Of a DNA stretch of 64,000 bases, positions 49,892-59,036 are shown one piece after another. The stretch is from assembly GCA_902599335.1 (NCBI GenBank), contig CACKFA010000007.1, positions 1-64,000 on the forward strand, read 5' to 3'. The translations under genes and the position numbers were made by a program. The notes under the pieces are model-generated. The model saw only the letters and a list, made by a program, of their open reading frames with translations, was not told the DNA's origin and ran no database searches. Origin of the DNA: an uncultured Pelagibacteraceae bacterium (GTDB lineage Bacteria > Pseudomonadota > Alphaproteobacteria > Pelagibacterales > Pelagibacteraceae). How positions within the stretch are numbered: position 1 is the stretch's first letter; every line of letters starts with the position of its first letter.

Positions 49892-51631
49892 TTAAAAGAA
49901 GCCTAATTTTTTCTCAGCATAAGAGACATGTAGATTCTTATTCTGACGATAATGATTAAGCATCATTTTATGAGTTTCTCTTCCAACTCCAGATTGTTTA
50001 TATCCCCCAAATGGTGAGTGAGCTGGATAAGCGTGATAACAATTTGTCCATACTATTCCTGCTTGTATTGCTCTACCCATTCTGTAGGCAATATTACCAT
50101 TTCTTGTCCATACACCTGCTCCTAAACCGTAAAGAGTATCATTGGCTATTTCTAGAGCCTCAGCCTCATCTTTAAATTTAATCACAGAAACAACTGGACC
50201 AAAAATTTCTTCTTGAGAAATTCTCATATTGTTGTTTGCTTCAAAAATAGTTGGCTCAATATAATTTCCTTTTTCAAGACCACTATTTAATTTAGCTGTA
50301 TTTCCACCTGCAAGGACTTTAGCACCTTCTTTTTTTCCAAGATCTAGATAAGATTTAATTTTCTCCATCTGTTCTATGGAAGCTTGTGCGCCAATCATTG
50401 TTTCCATTTTCAAAGGATTGTCTTGCACAACTGCCTTTGTTCTAGCAATACATTTTTCCATGAATTTATCGTAGATAGATTCTTGAACTAATGCTCTACT
50501 AGGACAAGTACAAACTTCACCTTGGTTTAGATTAAACATTACAAAACCTTCAACACATTTATCTAAAAAGTCATCATCTTTATCCATGATATCTTCAAAG
50601 AAAATGTTTGGAGATTTTCCACCTAATTCCAAAGTTATAGGAATTATATTTTGAGCAGCATACTGCATGATTAATCTTCCAGTAGTTGTTTCACCAGTAA
50701 AGGCAACTTTAGCAACTCTTTTTGATGAAGCTAATGGTTTACCTGCTTCTAATCCAAAACCACTTACAATATTAACAACTCCAGGAGGTAATAAATCACC
50801 AATTAATTCCATCATTACCATAATAGATGCTGGTGTTTGCTCTGCTGGTTTAAGAACTGAACAGTTACCTGCTGCAAGTGCTGGAGCTAATTTCCAAGTT
50901 GCCATCAGTAACGGAAAGTTCCAAGGTACTATTTGACCAACTACACCAAGTGGCTCAGGAATATTATAAGAGTATTGAGAATTGCTTATCTCAGCAACCG
51001 ATCCCTCTTCTGCTCTAATTACACCTGCAAAATATCTCCAATGATCTATTACAAGTGCTAAATCTGCAGCCATACATTCTCTTATTGGCTTTCCATTATC
51101 TAAACATTCAGCCACAGCCAACATATCTTTGTTTTCCTCAAGCTTGTCAGCTATTTTATTTAAAATATTTGATCTTGTAGTTATATCAGTTTTTCCCCAC
51201 TCTTTAAAAGCTGCGTGAGCTGCATCTAATGCTGCTTCAACATCTTTTTCATTTGATCGTGCTACAGAACAGATTATCTCGTTTGAAATTGGACTTGGAT
51301 TATCAAAGTATTTACCTGATAATGGCTCAACAAACTTTCCATTAATGTAATTTCCATATTTAGCCTTAAATGGAAATTTCACATTTAAGTGAGATGTATC
51401 TAGTACTGAAGACACTTTCATAGCTTCTGCACTCATATTTTTAACCTTTCTCTTGTTAGTTTTATTTTTAAGTTTATTATTTTTTCTAGATTTTTTAGAA
51501 CGCTTCTTAGTCGCAGACTTTTTAGCCACTACTCTTTTTTTCGTTTTAGTTTTTTTTCTAGAAGATTTGACCAATTTAGATTTTTTTTTCTTGGTCTTGG
51601 GTTTTGCTATTTTCTTTTTCTTAATAGCCAT
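49892..51631 (-). CDS. Aldehyde dehydrogenase with lysine-rich N-terminal extension
   Basis: The 579-residue enzyme has a complete ALDH core: [24 protein letters not shown] (NAD site), the general-base Glu in [14 protein letters not shown], the nucleophile Cys in [15 protein letters not shown], and [13 protein letters not shown]. It resembles AldB/ExaC-type acetaldehyde dehydrogenases. The first 65 residues are a histone-H1-like tail (30 Lys, 5 Arg, no acidic residue). The usual ALDH start is M66 ([13 protein letters not shown] 51436), which has its own AGAAAGG Shine-Dalgarno; the first ATG has none. Two forms may be made. DUF779 follows. Confidence 0.87.
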   Translation of the reverse strand: MAIKKKKIAKPKTKKKKSKLVKSSRKKTKTKKRVVAKKSATKKRSKKSRKNNKLKNKTNKRKVKNMSAEAMKVSSVLDTSHLNVKFPFKAKYGNYINGKFVEPLSGKYFDNPSPISNEIICSVARSNEKDVEAALDAAHAAFKEWGKTDITTRSNILNKIADKLEENKDMLAVAECLDNGKPIRECMAADLALVIDHWRYFAGVIRAEEGSVAEISNSQYSYNIPEPLGVVGQIVPWNFPLLMATWKLAPALAAGNCSVLKPAEQTPASIMVMMELIGDLLPPGVVNIVSGFGLEAGKPLASSKRVAKVAFTGETTTGRLIMQYAAQNIIPITLELGGKSPNIFFEDIMDKDDDFLDKCVEGFVMFNLNQGEVCTCPSRALVQESIYDKFMEKCIARTKAVVQDNPLKMETMIGAQASIEQMEKIKSYLDLGKKEGAKVLAGGNTAKLNSGLEKGNYIEPTIFEANNNMRISQEEIFGPVVSVIKFKDEAEALEIANDTLYGLGAGVWTRNGNIAYRMGRAIQAGIVWTNCYHAYPAHSPFGGYKQSGVGRETHKMMLNHYRQNKNLHVSYAEKKLGFF

Positions 51632-51748
51632 AAATAATTAAACTAATAAACTTATTTAAAGTCTATTTATAAAAAATCTAATTTTCTACTTACAAGTGTA
51701 CTAATACTACATCTTGTGCTTCTTTATTTTGTGATTAATATTTCAATA

Positions 51749-51994
51749 ATGAATGATAATCAAAAAAAAGAACTTCAATCAGCAGCTTTTGAGAGACTGT
51801 TAAAACATCTAGATGAAAGAAAAGATGTTCAAAATATTGATCTTATGAACCTTGCTGGGTTCTGTAGAAATTGTTTGTCAAGATGGTTTAGAGAAGAAGG
51901 TGAAAAAAATGGAGTAAGCATGTCAGACCTAGAAGCTAGAGAGCATGTTTATGGAATGCCTTATTCTGAATGGAAAGAAAAATATCAAAAATAA
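51749..51994 (+). CDS. DUF1244 family small protein
   Basis: The 81-residue protein (start ATG 51749, MNDNQKKELQ; an earlier GTG at 51716 gives only a short hydrophobic extension) matches DUF1244: AFERLLKHLDERKDVQNIDLMNLAGFCRNCLSRWFREEG and HVYGMPYSEWKEKYQK. The C-x-x-C pair (FCRNCL) may bind metal. It is widespread in alphaproteobacteria with unknown function. The stop abuts the convergent moaB. Confidence 0.85.
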   Translation: MNDNQKKELQSAAFERLLKHLDERKDVQNIDLMNLAGFCRNCLSRWFREEGEKNGVSMSDLEAREHVYGMPYSEWKEKYQK

Positions 51995-52495
51995 TTATTT
52001 TTCTTTAAGTCTTGGAAATAATTCAACAAAATTACAAGGTTTGTGATTAATATCTAATTGATGCTTTAAGATTCCATCCCATGCATCAGTTACACCTCCT
52101 GAGGATCCTGGTAATGCAAATATATATTTTCCATTTGATAAAGCTGCACAAGCTCTTGATTGTATAGAGGATGTTCCAACTGTTTTTAGACTTATAGTTC
52201 TAAAAACTTCTCCAAAACCAGGTATATGTTTGTCTGCAATTTCATCAATCGCTTCAGGAGTTATATCTCTACCTGTAAGCCCTGTTCCTCCAGTCGTGAT
52301 AATGACATCTATATCTTTTTGATTTGTCCATTCTTTTAAAATTTTTACAATATCTTCTTTATTGTCTTTACAAATTTTTCTATCAATTAATTTATGCTTA
52401 GCCTCTTTAATTTTTTCAACCAAGATTGCACCAGATTTATCATTATCAAATGTTCTTGTATCTGTTACAGTTAATAAAGCTATATTTACATCCAT
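51995..52495 (-). CDS. moaB: Molybdopterin adenylyltransferase MoaB
   Basis: The 166-residue protein has the MoaB/MogA motifs: LLTVTDTRTFDNDKSG, IDVIITTGGTGLTGRDITPEAI (about 77-98, the GGTG nucleotide loop), FRTISLKTVGTSSIQSRACAAL and FALPGSSGGVTDAWDGIL. It adenylates molybdopterin before molybdenum insertion. It is separated from the moaACDE operon by about 5 kb and is on the other strand. The start is 10 bases from the divergent TauE/SafE gene. Confidence 0.93.
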   Translation of the reverse strand: MDVNIALLTVTDTRTFDNDKSGAILVEKIKEAKHKLIDRKICKDNKEDIVKILKEWTNQKDIDVIITTGGTGLTGRDITPEAIDEIADKHIPGFGEVFRTISLKTVGTSSIQSRACAALSNGKYIFALPGSSGGVTDAWDGILKHQLDINHKPCNFVELFPRLKEK

Positions 52496-52504
52496 AATTT
52501 AAAA

Positions 52505-53251
52505 ATGATTATATTATCAATTCTTTTTTTTGTAACCGCTTTAATATACTCAAGCGTTGGATTTGGGGGTGGCTCAACATATCTAGCAATACTTTTAATT
52601 TGGGGTGTACCTTATACAATATTTCCGGTTATAGCTCTTGTATGTAATATTATTGTTGTATCTGGTAATTCTATCAATTTTATAAGATCTAAAAATATAA
52701 ATATTAATTTAATTTTTCCTTATTTAATTGGCTCTATTCCTTTTGCATTTATTGGAGGATCAATAACAATTGAAAAAAGTTTATTTGAGATTTTATTATT
52801 TTGTGTTTTGTTAATTGCTGGTATTTTTTTACTAATTGAGAGTAAATCTTTTAATAAAGAGCAAATTAAAATTAATAAAATACCAAGATTAATCTCAATT
52901 TCTATTGGATCGATAATTGGCTTTATGTCAGGGTTAGTAGGAATTGGTGGAGGAATTTTTTTAAGCCCACTTCTTTTTTTAATTAAGGCTGGATACTCTA
53001 GACATATCACCAGTAGTGCATCTTTGTTTATTTTAATCAATTCTATCTTTGGGATAGCTGGACAGCTGACAAAAGATCAGATTTTAGATCAGGTTACTAA
53101 CTATTGGCCATTGTTTTTAGCGGTGCTTATTGGAGGACAAATTGGTAGCTTATTAAACATTAAATTTTTATCGAATAAAATTTTAGCTCTACTAACTTCT
53201 TTTCTTGTAATTTTTGTCGCAATAAGAATGGGAATTAAACTTATTGCTTAA
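52505..53251 (+). CDS. TauE/SafE family membrane transporter
   Basis: The 248-residue protein has eight hydrophobic helices and the family repeat (YSSVGFGGGSTYLAILLIWG near the N-terminus; IGFMSGLVGIGGGIFLSPLLFL in the second half). It probably exports an organic or sulfur anion. It is not closely similar to the TauE/SafE protein at 1515-2261, so the two likely differ in substrate. It is divergent from moaB by 9 bases, so a shared promoter must lie within the ends of the two genes. Confidence 0.87.
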   Translation: MIILSILFFVTALIYSSVGFGGGSTYLAILLIWGVPYTIFPVIALVCNIIVVSGNSINFIRSKNININLIFPYLIGSIPFAFIGGSITIEKSLFEILLFCVLLIAGIFLLIESKSFNKEQIKINKIPRLISISIGSIIGFMSGLVGIGGGIFLSPLLFLIKAGYSRHITSSASLFILINSIFGIAGQLTKDQILDQVTNYWPLFLAVLIGGQIGSLLNIKFLSNKILALLTSFLVIFVAIRMGIKLIA

Positions 53252-53288
53252 TCTTGAATAAATATGCTTTTAATATATTTAAAGCATT

Positions 53289-53879
53289 ATGAAAAATATT
53301 AAGCCTTTTGGTCCATCAATTGGAAAAACAAAAATTTCAAAGAAATTTTTAAATATCCTGAATAAAGAGATTGATAATAAAGTTTTAACAAAAAAAAACG
53401 ATTATAGCTCTAAACTAGCTAGTCAAATTAAAAAAGAAATTAAAATTTCAAATAATTTTATAAAGAAGAATTTAGAGAGAGAAATAAAAAAAAATATTAA
53501 AGATTTTCTTAAAAATGAAGAAATTAAAAAAGTTAAAAATATAAAAATATTAAATTTATGGGTAGTTAGTCAATTTAAAGATGAATATAACCCTATTCAT
53601 TATCATGATGGAGATATATCTGGTGTGGGTTATTTAAAAGTCCCAAAAAATATGACTAAAAATAAACTTTTAAAAAATAAAAAAGATAAGACTAATGGCA
53701 CAATTGATTTTATAAACGGACAAAGGGGTTTTTTAAGTAGAAGTATTTTTAATATTGTGCCTAAAGAAAGAGAATTGATAATTTTTCCAAACTATTTAAT
53801 GCATACCGCATATCCATTTAATATTAATGCTGAAAGAAGATCTTTTTCTTTTAATGCTAAAATCATTTTTAGAAAATAA
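53289..53879 (+). CDS. Putative 2OG-Fe(II) oxygenase
   Basis: The 196-residue protein has a very basic N-terminal half and the iron site H-x-D in IHYHDGDISGVGYLKVP (about 102-106), a later His in FPNYLMHTAYPFN, and an Arg set in AERRSFSFNAKIIF. This is the pattern of the small 2OG oxygenases also found in marine phages. The substrate is not known. Its stop overlaps the homocysteine methyltransferase start by 1 base. Confidence 0.7.
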   Translation: MKNIKPFGPSIGKTKISKKFLNILNKEIDNKVLTKKNDYSSKLASQIKKEIKISNNFIKKNLEREIKKNIKDFLKNEEIKKVKNIKILNLWVVSQFKDEYNPIHYHDGDISGVGYLKVPKNMTKNKLLKNKKDKTNGTIDFINGQRGFLSRSIFNIVPKERELIIFPNYLMHTAYPFNINAERRSFSFNAKIIFRK

Positions 53880-54784
53880 TGATTAACAAAGATTTTTTTA
53901 AAAAAATTAGAATATTAGATGGAGGAATGGGTCAAGAATTGCTTGCAAGAGGGATGAAGCCAAATTCAACTTTATGGAGTGCTAATGCAATATTGGATGA
54001 AAATTATCATCAACTTGTTTTAGACACACATATTGATTTCATAAAAGCTGGTGCAGAGATCATTGTCACAACAACTTTTGCTACACGGCAAAAACGTTTA
54101 AAAGAGAACAATCTTTTAGATAAATTTGAATATTTAAATCAAAAGGCAGGTGAAATTGCTCAAACTGCAAAACGAAAATTTCCCAATACTTACATTGCTG
54201 GTGGTATACCTCCACAAAATTTAACCTATGAAGCAGATGATAGAGATGAGGTCGAAATTACAGAAAACTTTAATAGTCAAGCAAAGGCGTTAAATCCATA
54301 TGTTGATTTTTTTTACTTTGATGTTTGGAGTAGTGTTAAAGAGGTTAAGTGTGGAATTGAGGCTATAAAAGAATTTAAAAAACCATATTTAGTTGGATTA
54401 CATGTATCTGAAGGAACAACTTTACCAAGTGGGGAAAAGATCAAAGATGTCAAAAAAATAATTGATGAAAACGCTCTTGGAGTGCTGTTGTCTTGTGTTT
54501 CTCCTGAAAATTTTGAGAAAAACTTAAAAGAATTAAAAAATTTAAATATACCATTTGGTTTCAAATTAAATGGTTTTGTTACCACTAAACTAAGAGAAAG
54601 TTACACATCAGTTTTTTTAGGAAAAAAATCTAATCCAAATGAAATTTTGGGAAAAAGACAAGATTTAACACCAATCAAAATTCAAGAAATTGCTAAAAAA
54701 TTTAAAGACGCTGGGGCAACTATTCTTGGGGGATGCTGTGAAACAAGTCCTTCACACATAAAAGCAATCGCAAACCTTAAGTAA
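53879..54784 (+). CDS. Homocysteine S-methyltransferase family protein
   Basis: The 301-residue TIM-barrel protein has LDGGMGQELLARGM at the N-terminus, the first zinc Cys in GVLLSCVSPENF (about 206), and the C-C pair in TILGGCCETSPSHIKAI. Zinc thiolates activate homocysteine. Members use S-methylmethionine or betaine-type donors or methylated sulfur compounds. In an organism dependent on reduced sulfur, a DMSP-derived or S-methylmethionine donor is plausible. The 3' end overlaps the convergent EamA gene by 8 bases. Confidence 0.87.
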   Translation: MINKDFFKKIRILDGGMGQELLARGMKPNSTLWSANAILDENYHQLVLDTHIDFIKAGAEIIVTTTFATRQKRLKENNLLDKFEYLNQKAGEIAQTAKRKFPNTYIAGGIPPQNLTYEADDRDEVEITENFNSQAKALNPYVDFFYFDVWSSVKEVKCGIEAIKEFKKPYLVGLHVSEGTTLPSGEKIKDVKKIIDENALGVLLSCVSPENFEKNLKELKNLNIPFGFKLNGFVTTKLRESYTSVFLGKKSNPNEILGKRQDLTPIKIQEIAKKFKDAGATILGGCCETSPSHIKAIANLK

Positions 54785-55664
54785 CGTTTTTATAATCTGC
54801 TTTTCTTGCTAAATATATTCCAATAAATACCGCAATTAATGCAACAATAATTTTTGAGGTAATTATTTCATTAAGAAATATGTATCCTAAAATAATTCCA
54901 AATATTGGAATGATATATGAAACCTGTGAATGAAATATGAGACCATTTGTTTTTAAAATTCTGAATCTCAATAACCATGCTATCCCGGTAGGAAAAATTC
55001 CTAAATATATTACAGATATAATAGAGTCTGTTGAAGGATTTAACATCCAAGGTTTTTCAAAAATTAAAGTGAATGGAAGAAGTATAATTGTAGACCAAAT
55101 TAAAATTGAGCCTGTAACATTTTCATTTTCTTTATTGCTTATTTTTAATGTTATAACTCCTCCGATTACATAACAGGTAGATCCAAGAAGAATTAAAAGT
55201 GCAGCAATAAAGTTATTTTCATTAATTAAAAAGTTATCTGAAAACAAAAATACTATTCCTGAAAATCCTATTAATAATCCAATTGTTTTTAATAAGTTAA
55301 ATTTTTCTCCTTTTAAAAAAAAGTGAGCTAGAACTGTTGAGCTTAATGGTGTTGTGGACATCAAGATAGCTGCTAAGTTACTTTGAACAAAATTCACTCC
55401 ATAAGATATTAGTATGAATGGAATAACTAAATTTACCAATCCAATGATTGCAAACCACTTCCAGTCTTTTGAGAATGCTTCAATTTTTATATTTTTATAA
55501 AAACATAAAATTAAAACTGGTATAGCTCCTAAAAATGATCTTAAAAAACCTATTGTAATAGGTCCAAATGAGTATGTCGCAATCTTTATATTAAAAAAAG
55601 CAGACGCCCATATTAATGACAACAATGTCAACAACAAATAATCAACTAATTGTGGTTTTCTCAT
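54777..55664 (-). CDS. EamA/DMT family transporter
   Basis: The 295-residue protein has ten hydrophobic helices in two EamA repeats (the first ends in LAAILMSTTPLSSTVLAHFFLKGE; the second has LIFHSQVSYIIPIFGIILGYIFLNE). DMT transporters export amino acids, metabolites or nucleotide sugars. The substrate is open. It overlaps the YbaK gene by 4 bases and is probably translationally coupled to it. Confidence 0.87.
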   Translation of the reverse strand: MRKPQLVDYLLLTLLSLIWASAFFNIKIATYSFGPITIGFLRSFLGAIPVLILCFYKNIKIEAFSKDWKWFAIIGLVNLVIPFILISYGVNFVQSNLAAILMSTTPLSSTVLAHFFLKGEKFNLLKTIGLLIGFSGIVFLFSDNFLINENNFIAALLILLGSTCYVIGGVITLKISNKENENVTGSILIWSTIILLPFTLIFEKPWMLNPSTDSIISVIYLGIFPTGIAWLLRFRILKTNGLIFHSQVSYIIPIFGIILGYIFLNEIITSKIIVALIAVFIGIYLARKADYKNVT

Positions 55665-56143
55665 TCTGTTATTTCGTTTATCTCACCAGAAGTTAAGGCA
55701 ATTAAATTTTCAAAATTTATTTCAAAAACTGCATTAGGATGACCTGCAGCTGCAAAAATAGAGGAAAATCTATTTAAAGTATCATCAATAAAAATTTTTA
55801 TTTTTGTTAAATGTCCTGTTGGAGATACTCCACCAATTGTATATCCAGTAATTTTTTTAACATTTTCTGGGTTCGCCATTGAAACATCTTTTTCATCTAA
55901 AATTTTTTTTAATTTATTTAATGAACACCTTTTATCTCCAGAAACTAAACATAAAACATAACTATCCCCTGCCTTAAAAAGTAAGCTTTTGACAATGGCT
56001 CCTACTTTGCAACCTAAAGCTGTAGCTGCATCGTTAGCTGTTCTGGCAGTTTGCTTCAAAATAATCACTTTAAGATCTGGGTTAAATTGTTTTAGAGATT
56101 TTTGTGCTCTTAATACTGGCTCTTTATTTAATATTGAATTCAC
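55661..56143 (-). CDS. YbaK/EbsC family aminoacyl-tRNA deacylase
   Basis: The 160-residue protein matches the YbaK/EbsC fold: ARTANDAATALGCKVGAIVKSLLFKAGDSYVLCLVSGDKRCSLNKL, then GYTIGGVSPTGH and FIDDTLNRFSSIFAAAGHPNAVFEI. Such proteins hydrolyse mischarged Cys- or Ala-tRNA(Pro). The active-site Lys (VKSLLF) is present. It is co-transcribed with EamA and separated from glnA by a 137-base divergent spacer. Confidence 0.88.
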   Translation of the reverse strand: MNSILNKEPVLRAQKSLKQFNPDLKVIILKQTARTANDAATALGCKVGAIVKSLLFKAGDSYVLCLVSGDKRCSLNKLKKILDEKDVSMANPENVKKITGYTIGGVSPTGHLTKIKIFIDDTLNRFSSIFAAAGHPNAVFEINFENLIALTSGEINEITE

Positions 56144-56280
56144 AAGTTAAATATATTTATTATTTTAGTGACTAATTACACTACTTATGTGAAAATTGCA
56201 TAGGTGTTATTTGTTAAATAAGCAATATTTTTAAGTATTTTTTTGCTAATTAGGCCAAACAAAATTACATAGGAGACAAA

Positions 56281-57687
56281 ATGAGTGCAGCAAACGTATT
56301 GAAATATATCAAAGAAAAAGAAGCAGAATTTGTGGATCTAAGATTCACTGATCCAAGGGGAAAACTTCAACACTTAACAATGGATGCTTCAATAGTTGAT
56401 GAAGGTATGTTGAATGAAGGTGTCTTTTTTGACGGTTCGTCTATTGCTGGTTGGAAAGCAATTAATGAGTCTGACATGATTTTAAAACCTGATACTGCAA
56501 GAATGTTCATGGATCCTTTTACGTCTCATAATACTGTGGTTTTGTTTTGTGACATTCTAGATGCAATTAAAAAAGACCCTTATGAAAGAGATCCAAGAGG
56601 TGTTGCTAAAAAAGCTGAAGAATATTTAAAAGCTTCAGGTATAGGTGATAAAGCTTTTTTTGGACCTGAGCCAGAATTTTTTGTTTTTGACGATGTAAGA
56701 GTCAAAAATGATATGAATGAGTGCGGATTTAAATTAGATAGTAAAGAAGGTCCTTACAACTCAGGGAAAGAATATGAAAATGGAAACATGGGACACAGAC
56801 CTCAAATTAAAGGAGGATATTTCCCAGTACCACCAGTTGATAGTGAACAAGACATGCGTGGTGAGTATCTTAAAAATTTGAAAGAAGTTGGTATTAAAGT
56901 TGAAAAACATCACCATGAAGTTGCTCCTAGTCAGCACGAACTTGGAATGTATTTTGGAACTTTAGTAAACCAAGCTGATAACGTGCAATTATATAAATAT
57001 GTTGTTCAAATGGTAACTCATTCATTTGGAAAAACTGCAACTTTTATGCCAAAGCCAGTTGCTGGTGACAATGGTTCAGGTATGCACATCCATCAATCCA
57101 TTTGGAAAGGTGATACTCCGGTGTTTTCAGGTGATGCGTATTCTGGATTAAGTGAAACCGCATTACATTATATTGGTGGAATTCTAAAACACGCTAAAGC
57201 AATTAATGCTTTTGCTAACTCTACAACAAACAGTTACAAAAGATTAATTCCAGGTTTTGAAGCTCCAGTTCTTCTTGCATATTCAGCAAGAAATAGATCT
57301 GCTTCTTGTAGAATACCGATCACATTAAGCAAAAAAGGTGCAAGATGTGAGATTAGATTCCCAGATGCTGCCGGAAACCCATATTTAACTTTCGCAGCTA
57401 TGTTGATGGCTGGAATTGATGGAATTAAAAATAAAATTCATCCTGGTGAATCTTTTGATAAAGATTTATATGAATTGCCACCTGAAGAAGTTAAAGCTAT
57501 CCCAACAGTTTGTGGTTCTTTAAGAGAAGCAATGGAAAGTTTAGATAAAGACAGAGAGTTTTTAACTCAAGGCGGTGTCTTTACTGACGATCAGATTGAT
57601 GCTTACATTGCTCTTAAGTTTGAAGAAATTCACAAATTTGAACATGCACCTCATCCTGTAGAGTTTGAGATGTATTACAGTAGCTAA
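56281..57687 (+). CDS. glnA: Glutamine synthetase type I
   Basis: The 468-residue enzyme has the GSI motifs: [36 protein letters not shown] (metal Glu), [28 protein letters not shown] and [25 protein letters not shown]. Tyr397 in [10 protein letters not shown] matches the E. coli adenylylation site exactly, so control by GlnE is expected. It assimilates ammonium into glutamine. It starts with an AGGAGA Shine-Dalgarno. No glnB or ntrBC gene is in the window. Confidence 0.97.
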   Translation: MSAANVLKYIKEKEAEFVDLRFTDPRGKLQHLTMDASIVDEGMLNEGVFFDGSSIAGWKAINESDMILKPDTARMFMDPFTSHNTVVLFCDILDAIKKDPYERDPRGVAKKAEEYLKASGIGDKAFFGPEPEFFVFDDVRVKNDMNECGFKLDSKEGPYNSGKEYENGNMGHRPQIKGGYFPVPPVDSEQDMRGEYLKNLKEVGIKVEKHHHEVAPSQHELGMYFGTLVNQADNVQLYKYVVQMVTHSFGKTATFMPKPVAGDNGSGMHIHQSIWKGDTPVFSGDAYSGLSETALHYIGGILKHAKAINAFANSTTNSYKRLIPGFEAPVLLAYSARNRSASCRIPITLSKKGARCEIRFPDAAGNPYLTFAAMLMAGIDGIKNKIHPGESFDKDLYELPPEEVKAIPTVCGSLREAMESLDKDREFLTQGGVFTDDQIDAYIALKFEEIHKFEHAPHPVEFEMYYSS

Positions 57688-57696
57688 TAAATTTAA

Positions 57697-57867
57697 TTAC
57701 TGTCTAGTTGTTGCAATTGTATCTTTGTTAACACCTTTTTTAACTACGTAATCTTGTGTGCCGTTCGCACCGGTTTCAACTTCTTTACGTAGTTCTTTAA
57801 AGAATGTTTTTTCCTTTAAAGAGTCTTTTAAGTTTTTAACAAGATTTTTAAACTCAAATTTGTTCAT
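57697..57867 (-). CDS. 56-residue uncharacterised protein downstream of glnA
   Basis: From ATG 57867 the frame encodes MNKFEFKNLVKNLKDSLKEK and 36 more residues, ending QDYVVKKGVNKDTIATTRQ. A longer version with a hydrophobic start (to 57915) is possible, but its extra start is unsupported. It is charged and helical without a membrane segment. It is convergent to glnA with a 9-base gap. Family not recognised. Confidence 0.45.
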   Translation of the reverse strand: MNKFEFKNLVKNLKDSLKEKTFFKELRKEVETGANGTQDYVVKKGVNKDTIATTRQ

Positions 57868-57933
57868 GAAGAATCTATATACTAGATATGCAAATAATGC
57901 AATACAGATATGCAATTATTGGGATAATACAAC

Positions 57934-58269
57934 TTATGATATTTTAAAGGACTCTCCACAGCCACAACGCTCAGTTTCATTAGGATTATTGAACACAAAT
58001 GATGAGGACAATTCCTCCTTTTTATAATCCATTTCAGTGCCAAGCAGATACATAATAGCGGCTGAATCAACGAATACTTTCACACCCTTATCTTCTATAA
58101 CTTCATCATTAGGATTTAACTCTTTTGTGTACTCCATCACGTATGACATCCCTGCGCAACCACCAGATTTCACTGATACTCTAACTCCGATAGAATCTTT
58201 TTCAGCATTAGACATTATCTCTTTTATTCGTAATGCTGCGTTATCACTTAATTTAATTATAGGGTTCAT
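57934..58269 (-). CDS. sufA: A-type Fe-S carrier SufA/IscA/ErpA
   Basis: The 111-residue protein has the A-type carrier Cys set: one in SVKSGGCAGMSYVMEY (about 38) and the C-terminal CGCGESF pair. It accepts assembled clusters and delivers them to apo-proteins. It is last in the suf run, sharing one base with the SufT-like gene. Assignment to SufA rather than ErpA rests on the operon. Confidence 0.92.
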   Translation of the reverse strand: MNPIIKLSDNAALRIKEIMSNAEKDSIGVRVSVKSGGCAGMSYVMEYTKELNPNDEVIEDKGVKVFVDSAAIMYLLGTEMDYKKEELSSSFVFNNPNETERCGCGESFKIS

Positions 58270-58568
58270 TATAAATTCAATTCCAATTTTGCTGCTTCTG
58301 ACATCATATCTTTATTCCACGGTGGATCCCAAACTAACTCAAGATCAACATCCTCTATACCTTCAACTTGCATTGCACCATCTTTTACTTCTTTAGGTAA
58401 ACTTTCAGCTACTGGGCAATTTGGTGTAGTCAAAGTCATTTTAATTTTAGCAAACTTATCGTCCTCAACCTTAATATCATAAATCAAACCCAATTCGTAG
58501 ATATTTACAGGTAACTCAGGATCATAAATTTTTCTTATTTCCTCAATTATCTGTTCTTTTTTTGACAT
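58269..58568 (-). CDS. sufT: SufT-like DUF59/MIP18 family Fe-S assembly protein
   Basis: The 99-residue protein has the DUF59 motif: IRKIYDPELPVNIYELGLIYDI (about 11-32; D-P-E-L-P-V-N-I-Y-E-L-G) and MTLTTPNCPVAESLPKEV with the conserved Cys, then VWDPPWNKDMMSEAAKLEL. These proteins help mature Fe-S proteins. It lies in the suf operon, 3 bases downstream of sufU. Confidence 0.9.
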   Translation of the reverse strand: MSKKEQIIEEIRKIYDPELPVNIYELGLIYDIKVEDDKFAKIKMTLTTPNCPVAESLPKEVKDGAMQVEGIEDVDLELVWDPPWNKDMMSEAAKLELNL

Positions 58569-58571
58569 AAT

Positions 58572-59036
58572 TTAATTTTCCGTTTTTACTTCCTCTGTTT
58601 TTTCATCAAAAGCAGAAACCATTGTATGCCAAGATAAAGTTGCACACTTAACTCTCATTGGATATTGCTTAACACCAGATAAACACATTAGTTTAGTTTT
58701 TTCATCTTCACTCAAATACTTAGATTTTAATTCAGGATTTTCCTTAATCATTCCTAAAAAATCCTCAACTATCTCTTTAGCCTCATGCTCATTTTTTCCT
58801 TTAATTAAATCTGTCATTATAGAAGCTGAAGCCATTGAAATCGCACAACCACTCCCTTCGAAGGATGCATCTTCTACAATTTTTTGTCCATTTAGTTTTA
58901 AATAAACATGAACATTATCACCACAAAGTGGATTATTACCTTTAGCGTCTTTATTAAAACCTTCTGTCTTTCTAAGATTTCTAGGATTCTTACCGTGTTC
59001 TAATATAATTTCTTGATAAAGTTCTTTTAAATTCAT
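58572..59036 (-). CDS. sufU: SufU family Fe-S assembly scaffold
   Basis: The 154-residue protein has the NifU-N/SufU Cys set: GNNPLCGDNVHVYLKL (about 38), FEGSGCAISMASASIMTDLIKGK and YPMRVKCATLSWHTM. SufU proteins receive sulfur from SufS as zinc-dependent transferases. It shares one base with sufS. Confidence 0.93.
   Translation of the reverse strand: MNLKELYQEIILEHGKNPRNLRKTEGFNKDAKGNNPLCGDNVHVYLKLNGQKIVEDASFEGSGCAISMASASIMTDLIKGKNEHEAKEIVEDFLGMIKENPELKSKYLSEDEKTKLMCLSGVKQYPMRVKCATLSWHTMVSAFDEKTEEVKTEN

Noticed and set aside
56144-56280. Possible NtrC site, sigma54 promoter or glutamine riboswitch upstream of glnA
   Set aside because: TTGCAT and TAAGCA are 17 bases apart but the -10 is poor. 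I saw neither the GG-N10-GC sigma54 core nor the glnA RNA motif, so no feature is claimed.
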